This document shows, piece after piece, positions 22,768-34,299 of a stretch of 64,000 nucleotides of DNA. Position 1 is the stretch's first letter, and every line of letters starts with the position of its first letter. Origin of the DNA: Amphirosellinia nigrospora (lineage: Eukaryota; Ascomycota; Sordariomycetes; Xylariales; Xylariaceae); NCBI GenBank assembly GCA_004123355.1, contig SCHM01000004.1, positions 4,186,316-4,250,315 on the forward strand, written 5' to 3'. The notes below the pieces were generated by a model. That model was not told where the DNA came from. It did no database searches and worked only from the letters and a program-made list of their open reading frames with translations. The translations under genes and the position numbers were made by a program.

Positions 22768-25410
22768 GATGACGGCTTAGAATACGTATTAGATGCGATT
22801 AAATAAAGTTTGCTGCTGGCAATCCAAATCAGCATAAATGAATCATAACCCCTCTCTTGTAGACAACTTACTATCAAACGAAGCTATATATAAAACCGGC
22901 CAGCCTTGAGGAAATGAATGTACAGAGCACAGCTAATATTTGTTAATGGCGGTTATAGCAACGTTCAAGCTCGGTTTTTGGCATACCTCTTGAGGCGAAT
23001 CTGTAATGACAGAAATGTATATGGCGAGCATTCATTGAGAACTTCCGGAACCACGGCAGAGAGACAAGAACTCTCCTTATACGTTCTAGCTATCATCTCT
23101 GGAAAGCCTACGACATCCAGCAGCGCATTGCTGTAGAGCAGCATAGAAACATTCAAATGGCGGGTTGATCAACTTTCAAGAGACGGGGCTACCTCGATCA
23201 TCAGCCGTGAAACCATGTACCGTCTTGGACATTTCTTTTGTTTAAACATCGTGGTTTTTTGAGAGCATAGAAGTAGATAGTGGTGCCATGGTTGACGATG
23301 ACTTCCTCTTGCATGGTTGTGCCAAGACTCCTGATCTACTCGGACGTTGTTTATAACCTTAGTTGAACAAGATAGTATTGTTTGCTAGTAACTTGCCAGG
23401 TTGCGAAAATGAATAGAGTTGTTCCAAATAACTTAATCGTAAATGTCGTCTCATCCACACATTGCTGTCACCCAAGGTTAAATTGTCTTTGACCGGGGGT
23501 AGGATGAACCAATAGTACCACCTTGAACGTCATGCCAACTTGACCAGGGTATCCCCGCCGCCGTCGAGGCCGATCAAACACGGGACGACTTTTGGCATTT
23601 CTGACCTCTCCTGAAAGGTTACAATCTGACACTAAAACCTGCGAGATCATCATGCATGCAGGGGTGGTTACTTGTTGCACTTCATTTCAACTACAGTATA
23701 TATGATAGCCTCCCGCTTCTTTTATTACTACTTTTTATTGTGGGTAGATGTAAAGTAGCCGGGACAGCTAATGGCCTGACAACGTAATTTTATGAGCATC
23801 AGGCTTTAGACTGCTAAGCAGCGCATTTTATACACCCATCGGTTCATCATAGGGAAGTGTTTTAGAACCCTTTGCGCATCAGTTGTTCAGACCATGCCCT
23901 GGGTCTAGCACTAAAGGAGGGACATCCTCACTCCCATACCCTTTAGAAAGAATATTGTTAGCTTCTATCATGGGAAGGGCAATATCATATCTGGTTCACA
24001 TGAATTATTCGGATGTGCTGAACTGAATACCGCTAAGTACCGATTAAAAACACTATTTATTATCCCTATTTCAAGCTGAGTAGAATCGGTAAATACGAAG
24101 CTGGGGCCTTCGATTCCCTCTGCAATCAAATTATTGATTATCTCAACAACTCTAACACGACTCGATTACAATGTTAGAAGTCCCTTAGAAAAATTAGCTA
24201 GAACTAGAGTGATTCTCACTGGGGAGACTGACAGAAGCGAGACAAAATTTGTTGTTGTATAAATTCGCTGGTGATGCGTTGTCCAAAAACCGTCTGGCTC
24301 TTAATGCAATATATATTTTAGCGGCTAGTAAATTTGCCATGCTAAGCCTAGAATGCTGTATTAGCTGAATGCATGCATGGCAATTCTTGAGCCATGAAAC
24401 AATCTGTAAACCGTCGTTGCGCAGGCGCCCAAAAATGCGTTCCGCTGGAGGGCAGACTTATTCATATACTGTGTCACATGCTATAGCCTTGAACATATCT
24501 ACCTAGGTAGTTGTTTCACGATATGGGTTCCTTATAGGGGAACACGATATCTGATAGACACTCCAGTTCTACTATTCCCTACCGCTCTTTGCATATGGTA
24601 TGGCCGATGTCTCATCACTAGCATTCCGTCATTGATTTCTATCCTGGGCCATTTGTATTTCGGGGTTGTGTTGTATACAAGTCCTGACTGACTATTACGG
24701 CGCCCTTGACTTTAAAGGTCAAGACACGTCGTTCTATTTCGGTTGTGTAAGAACAACAATGACGGGCTGTCATCACAATCAGAAGATATCTAGCGCAAGG
24801 CGCACGGCTGCAATTGGCTCGCTGCTTCACTCCTTTGAGTTAAGAACGTTGTATAACGGGCCTTTGTAATACGTTAGAGGCGCAACATACACGGAGCGAG
24901 AGCTAGATCCCCTACAGACAACTGTTTGACATTTTGAGTTGTGATGCTTTCCTCCGAAGGGGGCGAGGGAAAGACATCTAGTTACCAAGCAGCAGGTTGA
25001 TGTGACTGCTTGAGATCTACGCATTGTTGGACCAGTCGAGGTTGGTTGACATAATGAGGCTCACGTAACCCTGGCATGAGCACTACTAACGGGCTTTTGG
25101 GTCGTTTGTGGCCAATGTGCTCTTTTGGTTAGGCGAAGGCGGTTAGCGTTCCCGAATACTGCGTCGTAGCAGTTTGCGTCGGATTAAGCAACAATTGAGC
25201 TGGGGTGACTTTCTCCCTTGGAGCGTGGCAAGCACAGAGGACAATGATATATAGAGACTGGAGGTAGTCTCGAAATAGTCTTTAGATCGCCGGATAGAAC
25301 CCCTGATATTTGGCCCTGTCCCATATTACAACAGGACATATCACGGTTTATATTTGTGATACAGGCGACTTATATCTTTTCGGATTTAGACTGCTTTTGT
25401 TGGGTTTCCG
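22768..25410. other. Intergenic, nothing recognised
   Basis: A CTATATATAAAA box at 22,881-22,893 could serve either strand. No supportable gene follows. Small ORFs (60-72 codons) show no motifs. Confidence 0.45.
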
Positions 25411-26276
25411 TCACACACTCTGTTTTTGTATCGCAGTCTCAACCTGCCAAATCGCCCGTTCAAGCTCAACCTGGAGTTCTGGAATGTCGAGAGTCTGTGC
25501 GATCTTGTGTCCACTCTCTTGTGTCAACAACAACCTCTCCGGCGCTTGTGGGCTTTCGCCGCCTTTGTTTGGCGGGTCGGAGCTTGAGTGGATTGACTCT
25601 TGCTTGGACAGGTTTGAGGAAGGGTGATGCTGGGGATATATAGCATCTAGAGCGTCGCAAGGTGACAAAGTATAGAAGTGTTTTGACACAAGCCATTGGA
25701 GATGCTTTCCTCCTGCGAGGGCTCGATAATGGGACCACGCCCGGTAAACCAAATAGAAGAAGGGTAAATTAGGAATGCTACACTTGCCACATTAGCGATG
25801 CATCGGACCCGGCTCCGGGAAACCAGGGTGGTAAGCACTCACATAGGCACGATCGCAAATGGTGCACTAATGGGCATGCCAACGAAACACCATATCATTC
25901 TGGATCGATGCAAGCTTTGTCGTTCGGTCGCCAGTGTTTGCAGCACCTCGGCCGCTCTGGTGGTAGGGATGATGGAACTCGGGAAGATGACATGGTGCTT
26001 TTCTTTGCCTACAATCTCCTCTTCCCTCCGCCTTGCTGATAGTGTCGGAACCGACTTCAAGCCCCATTCTTCGTAGGGTATTCTTCGAAGAGCCTTGTTG
26101 CCATACTTGACAACCGATTTTTGCCAGCCGCCCTCTTTCTGCTCCCACCCAGCCCAGAGCTTCGCGGCGCGCAATGTGAGCTTATCGATTCTTGACTGCT
26201 TTTCTGACGGCAAGGCTTGTAGTTTCTTGCAGTATAACAGCGTTCGCCGGGTCGAGATGGGGAGGAAAAATCGCAT
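25411..26276 (-). CDS. Mitochondrial K+/H+ exchange-related protein (Mit_KHE1 family)
   Basis: Exon 1 is 25843-26276 and exon 2 is 25411-25777, with a GTGAGT donor and TGTAG acceptor; the product is 266 residues and uninterrupted. I chose the ATG at 26276 because the family begins MRFFLPISTRRTLLYC. The upstream 31 codons of the same frame do not look conserved. Diagnostic stretches are KLWAGWEQKEGGWQKSV, ALRRIPYEEWGLKSVP and the membrane segment WCFVGMPISAPFAIVP followed across the intron by IIPNLPFFYLVYRAW. A C-terminal helix ending LEVELERA-like (LQVELERAIWQVE) closes the protein. The family is implicated in mitochondrial potassium-proton exchange and volume control. No frame problem was found here. 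Confidence 0.87.
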
Positions 26277-27528
26277 TTTTGGGCTGAGATTGGGAACAGA
26301 GCAGGGGGGTGCGTATCTAAGGAAGGGGTATCGGCTGTCGGAGAGTAAGCGGGAAATAGGATACTGCACACGATCGTGTATGCGACAAGTTGAAATTCAT
26401 GATATGGTGAGATATGAGGTTTAGTTTTGTGGTGATGGGCTTTTTTGCATCCTTGCACGAAGTTACCAGTCACTATGTCATATAATTAGCACCAAGGCTT
26501 AAGCTAGTCTAGATTTACAGGGGTTATTACCAGCATGCCTGTGAACAAATGTGCCTGAGGTGGCTAGGGTGGTCGTGGTGACATCACGTACTCGACCTCG
26601 ACCTTGATCTCGACCTCGACCTCCCCAAACTTCGCACAGGATGGGGAAGCATTTATGTGCAAAACTCAATGGATGATGGCGAAGCATAGCTCTTTAAGCC
26701 ATTCCATAGATGTAAAATATTACTTGATGCTAAAGCGTTAGACATGGTCCATGTATACACGCTGCAGTGCAGTGCTAAGTATTTCAGATAGTGGTCACAG
26801 CGCCTATTTAACCTAACCTCACTGTACCTAAGTAGGTAATCTAGCGATACCTGTTGACCCACTTGGAACTTGTCCATGGCTTGGCACAACCCGTCCGGAA
26901 GTTACAAGGCTACCTATCTACTTACCTAGGCACTCGCATCGTGAATCTGGGTTTCTCCCAACTGTCCTCGTCTTCTCACGGCTCGCCTGCTCAGCCGACC
27001 ACAGGATTCGAGGGGCTTTATCCCCGACCCAGCATCGAATCTTTTCATTTATTGTCTGTACTCTTTAAATTTTCTTTTCTTCTTCTATTTACCGTCTTAC
27101 TCTTCAACTGGCCCGTGGCATCCGGCTGTCTCATCGCTTTGTTTACTGGGCTGTTCGCATGCGCCCTGTTTCTTCTGGTCGGGCTGATAGGGGCTGGTTG
27201 GAATTGCGCCGTCTCTCTGATTTCTTCCTCTAACCCCATCATCAGTACTGGAACTACGTGACGCGCACGGTACGACGCTTCTTGGTTAACTTGGGCCTTG
27301 CGGTTTCTTGCATGCAGCTAGCGGTTGGTGCTTCAGGTTGGGTGCCGTTGAACTGGTCTGTGTTAATGTCTGCTCCACCTCTACATCTCCCATCACGCCT
27401 GACGACCGGGTCATGACCAACGGCTCCCCATTCCCTACATCGACGACTTGATCTTTTCAAACTCTGGCATCTCATATCTGTCTTCTACTCTGTTCACCGG
27501 CTCTCATGAGCGTATTGTTGCCCTCGGA
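26277..27528. other. Divergent intergenic region between the KHE1-family gene and SRF1
   Basis: It holds a CTCGAC/CTTGAT hexamer array at about 26,588-26,625, ACCTACTT/TACCTAGG motifs near 26,830 and 26,920, and a C/T-rich stretch from 27,040 that is probably the SRF1 leader. A 135-codon ORF at 26,854-27,261 is best explained by that composition. Confidence 0.5.
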
Positions 27529-28564
27529 ATGGCCCCGAACCCGTTGAGAGCCACAGTTCCTGCTTGGGTGGAATTGTATGATGAGAACGTTCATGGTCCT
27601 CAGTCGCAAGCCTCTGTCCGTTCTCCTCCACCAAGTGTACACCCTGAACAAAACAAAAGCAATCATTCACTGAAACGTCGAGTTTCGAAAGATGGGTACG
27701 TCGATTGGGTGGATGAAAAACATGGCCGCGTTTCCAAACTTCCCGTTTTCTTGAGAAAACGTGCGGATCGACCTGGGCGACGATGGGACCACTTGCGAAC
27801 TTCTGAGCCTGTTATTATGGGCCTTGGATACCGCTCACCGGATGAGGACCCCTATGACAGATGGCGCGATTTCATTCATTCTTCGTCCTATGGTCACAAC
27901 CCATGATCGATATGAAGTCGTCGACCAGTCCGTCCTGGACCAATTGATGCCTGGTCTTGATGAACCAGTAAGGACCCCGTTATACCCGCTCGATTCGACA
28001 AATAGATCCCGAAAAAGTGCCTGGTTCATGAAAGTTGGAAATTTTGTCCTCAGACATCCCATCGCTCCACTCATATTTCGTCTCATTGTGCTCTTGACTA
28101 CAATCTCGGCTTTGGGATTGGCCACAGTCATCTACAGAAGGGAGAGAGACCCTGAAAATATCGCGAGCAACCGGCCAGAAACATCGCAGGCTATTGTTGC
28201 CATTGTTATCGACTCGGTCGCCATTCCGTACATATTGTACATGACATGGGATGAATACACTGGCAAACCTCTGGGACTGCGAAACCCTGCTCAAAAAGTA
28301 TCGCTCACACTCCTTGACCTGATTTTCATAGTCTTGAAATCTGCGAGCACGGCGTTGGCGTTCGAAGCCCTCGTATACCATAGTGGAGATGGAAAAGCGC
28401 GTAGCCCCAGAGACATGGCGCAAGAAATGGAATCGCTGGATCTAGCTAGGGGATTGGCAGCGCTGACTCTTGTTGGTTTGATTGCTTGGATTCTGAACTT
28501 CACTATCAGTGTATTCAGACTGGCAGAAAAGCTCGGCGGCATAGAGAACGGGCCTGACAAGTAG
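27529..28564 (+). CDS. SRF1: SRF1-like regulator of phospholipase D (one frameshift)
   Basis: The start is the ATG at 27529 (MAPNPLRATVPAWVELYDE); upstream in-frame codons are leader-like. The N-terminal part has the family signatures RRVSKDGYVDWVDEKHGR, LPVFLRKRADRPGRRW, GYRSPDEDPYDRW and FIHSSSY. The frame breaks at about 27,895-27,903 and resumes one base over with HDRYEVVDQSVLDQLMPG, then four predicted membrane segments: LIFRLIVLLTTISALGLA, AIVAIVIDSVAIPYILYMTW (with DEYTGKPLGLR after it), LTLLDLIFIVLKSASTAL and LAALTLVGLIAWILNF. The family controls Spo14-type phospholipase D in yeast sporulation and membrane trafficking. Corrected length is about 345 residues. The break looks like two missing bases or one extra at the CCC/CAC region rather than decay. 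Confidence 0.78.
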
Positions 28565-30283
28565 AATTTAATCAATTATACTAGTCACATATAATACTTC
28601 CATGGTTTTTAGTCACGAGCTCTTCTTAACATCGCTGTGATAGTCGCAGTCTTGCTAAATCTTGCTACCCGAGCTTCAGAGTTGCCCGATGTGGGAAATA
28701 AGAGGTGTGACGAAGACCAAGTGGAATGTCGAAAACTTGAAGGTGTAATTTGTCTCGATGTTGCTGACGGTCACATTGGGCGGCCGGGTTTACTTCTCTT
28801 ACTAACGGTAACCATGCGTTTCCAATACATATCACACAGAATACAATGACAGGCTGCCCCAGTCTTGAGCAGAGAAGAAAACTGGTCGAACGGAGGAAGG
28901 GGGCCATGTCAACGTTTGTTGGCGAGGGGCCACATTGAATAATGCTTAACACAATTTTATCAAACTTCCAAGTGTCAATGGTGCAGGTGACAACTTTTTG
29001 GCTTGTCGTCGTTCAAAACAAGAGGATGAAAGACCCATATATAATAGCTCGCGTGGCAAACTGCACTAAATCTCCGGGTGGCATTGTTGTCGCCTTCTAC
29101 ATACCTAGGCACCAAGATTGTGGGAGTAAGTGACAAATGGGCGAATAAATGTATCTAAATAGCAAACAATTTACAGTACGGGACAGACTACGTGAGGGGC
29201 ATTTCCATCCCTATAGTAGGCAGGTACCCACCTGGGCAGTGAAGCAAGCTCGCTAAGCCCATTCAAGTCACTCATTCTCTCACGTTTGCTGGACAAACCC
29301 CACTTGGGCTTCTGCCTCAGCAGCCAGCAGTCATCTGGAATGCACTGCTGGCCGTATGGGAACCCGTCAACTGTCAGCACCTCATACATAGTACACTGCA
29401 GGCAACTCCAAATCAACCTACCGTCTCTCATCCCACCCTTCTGCTTTCTCCATTATTGAGCGTGCATTTGGCCCTTTCCTTGACCTCCTCCGCCTTCTTC
29501 ATCTTCCCTTTTTCATTTATCGCGTATTCGTTCCGCATCCCGCGTCCCGTCCTCTTCTCCTGAGAGTTTGGTCATCTGTGTCCCTCCGGCGCCCTGCCTG
29601 ATCGATCCCACGACGACGACGACGGGCCAGGGTATCTGCCGGGTCACAGACAGACCTGCCTGTCCTGACTAGCAACTACCACGAGCCTCGAACTGCAAGC
29701 GTGCGGACCGCGAACTGCGACAACATACCGCATCGCCCTCGCCCGCGCCCACGCCTACACCCGCTCCAGCTCCAGCTCCAGCGCCCGGCATCCGCATCCG
29801 CCTCCGTCTCGGCTCCCGAGGTCTAACTTGACTGTTCGAGAGGCGCCGTCCGTTCTTCTTGCATGTGCGTTACCCCGTCTACTGCTAAGTCATCCCCTTT
29901 CAACAGTATGCACATATCCACATCCACCGTCCACCAGCTTCGAGAACACACTGCTGTACTCCTAGACTGGGTGTTTGTATTCCTCCTTCGTCAACGTTAA
30001 ATAGCCCCGTACCTTCTCTTGCCCTTCTACCCACCCTTGCTCATCACTCACCACCATAGGCTTTCCCTCGCGTGGTCTGGTAATGTAATACAAACCTCGT
30101 CCCGCTTCTTTCCGTTCTTTTGCTTCTCGCCATAGCCTTCTTGGCATCTCAGAGCCGACCCTTACTTAGGATAGCAATTAACTGAAGATGCGCAGTAGAT
30201 ATCTACACGTACGCTGTTGTTGTAGTCGTAGGCGGTGCCATTCGGATTGCCCGTACTACTCTCTCGACCCTCGATTGCCCACC
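28565..30283. other. Intergenic region and cullin-1 leader
   Basis: 28,565-29,400 shows nothing I recognise. From about 29,440 the plus strand becomes C/T-rich with CGACGACGAC and CCAGCTCCAGCT repeats, consistent with the promoter and long leader of the cullin gene. Small ORFs there are leader artefacts. Confidence 0.5.
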
Positions 30284-32848
30284 ATGGCTACCACCACCGG
30301 GCCATTCAGATGCCCCGCAGCCGAACAGGGAGGACATCGATGCTACGTATGCATACGCCTCAGACCATACTCAGACCCATTGGAGCACGGCTAATAGCAC
30401 CCAGTTGGAACTATCTTCAGATTGGCATCACTAAGATTATGACCAATCTCCAAGATGGGATGGACATGACAGCAGTATGTTTAACGAGGCGTACTTATAG
30501 AGACATAGCTAACCGCTTTGCAGTACATGGGCATCTACACGTATGCATATCTGCTGATCTACCTTTGCGAAACTAATCCGTTGTAGGGCCGTCCATAACT
30601 TTTGTACATCACAGAAGGCGCAGAACCTGGGGAGCAGTCCCGGTGTGGGACAGTCACATAGGGGTGGTAACTTGCTTAGCACTACTATTCTTGATGATGA
30701 GCTAATATTGTGCTAGCACACCTCCTTGGAGAAGACCTGTATAAAAAGCTGAAGGGTTATCTTAACAACCACCTTGCGGAAATGTATCAAGAATCCAAGG
30801 TTCATACCGATGAGGCTTTACTTGCGTTCTATATCCGGGAATGGGATCGATACACAGTCGCCGCGAAGTACATCCACCATCTATTCAGGTATCTTAATAG
30901 GCACTGGGTCAAGCGCGAGATGGACGAGGGCAAGAAGAACACATATGATGTCTACACTCTGCACCTCTGCCAGTGGCGCACCGAATTCTTCACCCTGGTC
31001 CACGAGAAAGTCATGAGCGCGGTATTGAAGCTGGTGGAGAAGCAGCGGAACGGAGAAACCATCGAACATGGCCAAATAAAGCAAGTTGTAGATTCTTTCG
31101 TGTCGCTCGGTCTCGACGAACACGACGCTTCTAAATCAACCCTCGACATCTACAGGTCACACTTCGAGAAGCCTTTCCTCGCTGCTACTAAGGCATTCTA
31201 CCAGGCAGAATCTAAGCAATTCGTGTCTGAGAACAGCGTTGTTGAATACATGAAGAAAGCCGAGGCTCGTCTGGACGAGGAGGAGGAGAGAGTTCGGCTG
31301 TACCTGCATAATGACATTGCATCGACACTGCGCAAGACGTGCAACGAAGCTCTGATTGCCGACCATTCGGCGTTATTACGGGACGAGTTCCAAGTGCTTC
31401 TAGATAACGACCGCGAAGAAGATATGGCACGAATGTACAAGCTATTGTCGCGCATCCCCGAAGGATTAGATCCTTTGCGTCAGAAGTTCGAGGCTCATGT
31501 GAGGAATGCCGGCTTAGCGGCTGTTGCCAAAGTTGCTTCCGATGCCGAGAAACTTGAGCCCAAGGTTTATGTGGAGGCTCTACTGGAAACGCACACGCAA
31601 TATCAAACATTGGTTAAACGGGCCTTTACCGATGAGCCCGAATTTACCAGGTCACTAGACAATGCTTGCCGAGAATTCGTCAACCGAAACGATATCTGCA
31701 AGGCCGGGTCTAGCAGGTCTCCGGAACTATTGGCCAAGTGGGCGGATGTATTGTTGCGTAAAAGTGGAACGGGCGTGGAGGAGGCTGAACTTGATGCCAC
31801 GCTAACGCAGATAATGACGGTTTTCAAGTATATCGAAGACAAAGATGTCTTCCAAAAGTTTTATTCGCGCATGCTGGCAAGGCGGCTGGTCCACAGTAAC
31901 TCATCGTCCGATGATGCGGAGACGAGTATGATCAGTAAGCTGAAAGAAGCGTGCGGCTTCGAGTACACAAACAAACTCCAACGTATGTTCCAGGATATGC
32001 AAATCTCGAAGGATCTTAATACGGGATTCAGAGAGCACATGAAAGGCTTTCACTTGGACAAGCAACCACTCGATTCAACGTATTCAATTTTGGGAACCAG
32101 CTTTTGGCCTTTGACGGCGCCTCACACGACTTTCAATCCTCCAGTAGAAATCCAGACCGACCTGGACCGGTTCTCTCTGTATTACAAGAATAAGCACGAG
32201 GGCCGCAAGCTTACATGGTTATGGCAACTCTGCAAGGGCGAGCTCAAGACTGGATATTGCAGAGCTTCTAAAACGCCTTACACCCTGCAGGTCAGCGTCT
32301 ACCAAATGGCGATTTTGTTGCTTTTCAACGACAAGGACGTCCAGAGCTACGAAGATATCTTGTCCGCTACACAATTGATGCCTGATGTGCATGATTCTGC
32401 GATGGGAATCCTACTGAAAGCTAAAATACTGCAAATGAAACCGGACGGCGACAAACCCGGCCCTGGGAAAACTTTCCACCTGAACTACGACTTCAAAAGC
32501 AAGAAGATTCGTGTCAATCTCAACATCAGTACCAAGACTGAGTCTAAGCAAGAGGAGGTCGATACAAACAAAACTATCGAAGAAGACCGCCAATTGGTGT
32601 TACAGGTAAGAAATCTGCCACTCGATGTGAAGTACTGTATGTGCTAACTTGATGCATAGTCTGCCATGGTGAGAATCATGAAAGCAAGGAAGAGAATGAA
32701 GCACTCCGTCCTGGTCAGCGAGTGCATCAGTCAAATCAAAACGCGCTTCGTTCCCAAAGTCGCGGATATCAAGAAGAACATAGAGATCCTTCTTGACAAG
32801 GAATATCTCGAACGTTTGGATGACGATGAACTTGGTTATCTTGCGTGA
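30284..32848 (+). CDS. Cullin-1, scaffold of SCF ubiquitin ligase (frameshift in exon 1)
   Basis: Six exons: 30284-30346, 30405-30474, 30524-30540 (17 nt), 30587-30666, 30717-32605 and 32660-32848. The splices restore DIDATWNYL, DMTAYMGIYTAVHNFC and SHRGAHLLGEDLY. The long exon carries the cullin repeats (AFYIREWDRYTVAAKYI, YLNRHWVKRE, YDVYTLHL) and the cullin-homology region (VFQKFYSRMLARRLVH, EACGFEYTNKLQRMFQD, SFWPLTAP). The last exon has the winged-helix B segment with RIMKARK, whose Lys at 32681-32683 is the expected NEDD8 site, and ends in the typical YLA. The product, about 768 residues, should bind Skp1/F-box proteins at its N-terminus and the Rbx1 RING protein at its C-terminus. ATG 30284 starts MATTT and then loses frame near 30,300 (CCGGGCC); one base over gives HSDAPQPNRED. 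That frame has no ATG of its own, so a sequence error is likely. Confidence 0.93.
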
Positions 32849-34299
32849 GAGATGTATTGTAAATATAAGGGGATGGCCAGATATGGGGCTCGACGCGTGT
32901 ACACACATTTCCCATGTCTCCTTCCTTTTCCCTTGCTCCTTATTGACCAGTACCGAACGTTCCTCGATACGTGGAACGGCGCGTTTGTGAACAGATCTTT
33001 TCATGAGATCGGTTGGCCTCAACGGTTGGCTACTTATTGACTCAAGGCGAAGAGGACTACGGCTACTATATGGTCCACCCTTTTAATCATAATTCCGATT
33101 CGCCGCTTTATCGCCTATCAGGTGAAAGCTCGAGCGAATATTAACTTTTCAAATACGGCCGTGGTATCGACAGATGGACATGGTTGTCTGGCCAATGGGC
33201 ATCGGAGATGAGGAATAATGAGACTCCTCGGAGATGATATCAGGCAGTTCACTGGCCGTGCTATAACACACGACTTCTACTAGACGAGGGCGGTAGTTGT
33301 TGAAAACAGAACCGGAACTCCTCTTGGAGATAGACGCGTATCTAGGTTTCGGAAGGACTCGTTTGTCCAAGCCTGTTCTATCGTTGGGTTCTTGCGCGGC
33401 GAAACAAAACTTCGGCCGGCGAGACAAAAACGGCGCAGGAGCTTATATGCATGTATGCTTAACAGGTCGTAAGGGCGTTCACCATAGATCAAAATAACTC
33501 TCGAGTTGTATATGCCTCCCTTCTTTTTTGCTAACTGTATTGTGATTCAAAGCTTTAAATGCAATGTGTCGGCCATCAGCCTGGCGGCTATTACATGTTG
33601 ATTTACATGAATGTATTTGTGCGTAATGAGTACAATAACTTGGGTACTGAACTATCGCAAAACGACTCGTTGGGATAGGTTAACCACAGCATATATATAT
33701 GTATATTTCTTTGTGCGCCGATGTTCGCGACATCAGTTTTATGAAGATGGGTATATATTATCAAACGAATTTACGGCCTTGAGGCCTCCAGCGGTAGGTT
33801 TCATGTATACTACTCAAATTCGCCCGGATTTAAGGCCTGTGGTAGCCCTACCTACTGGGTCCCGTCACTCTAACAAGACCGGCAGAGACAGCTGCGCTAC
33901 CACGTTATTCAAGGTTCCATCTGTATTCAGGGCAGCAATCATTCCCACATGCCTTACAAATTGGAGGTTCCACCTATGCTTAAAAAGATATCAAATTACA
34001 ACTCAAGTCGTGAGTTGGAGGAGCTCGTGTGCATCTGTCTTATCCATGTGGTTGGTTTGAACAAGTCAGTCCCGGATGAAAGCGGGAATATTATCCCAGG
34101 CGCGGCGACTTCGAAGATAGTATTTCGAGAGTCTTCTCTGCTCGTTGCCAATGGGGCATTGGTAGTTCATTTCGTTCATCTAGTCGTGCGCCGTGATTCA
34201 TATCTTGCCACGCGAACTAGTTAGTGTCGGCTGGCTTCGTGGCCTCGACCTGTGCCGTCTCCTCGATACTCTCTCGTCCCATTTTTGCCTCTGTGGCCT
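32849..34299. other. Intergenic (convergent 3' flanks of cullin-1 and AVL9), nothing recognised
   Basis: Only short motif-free ORFs (up to 149 codons) in a region between two gene 3' ends. Confidence 0.45.

Noticed and set aside
26854-27261. 135-codon plus-strand ORF with long hydrophobic runs
   Set aside because: It lies in the C/T-rich leader of SRF1; Leu/Phe/Ser richness follows from the composition, and there is no start context or family motif.
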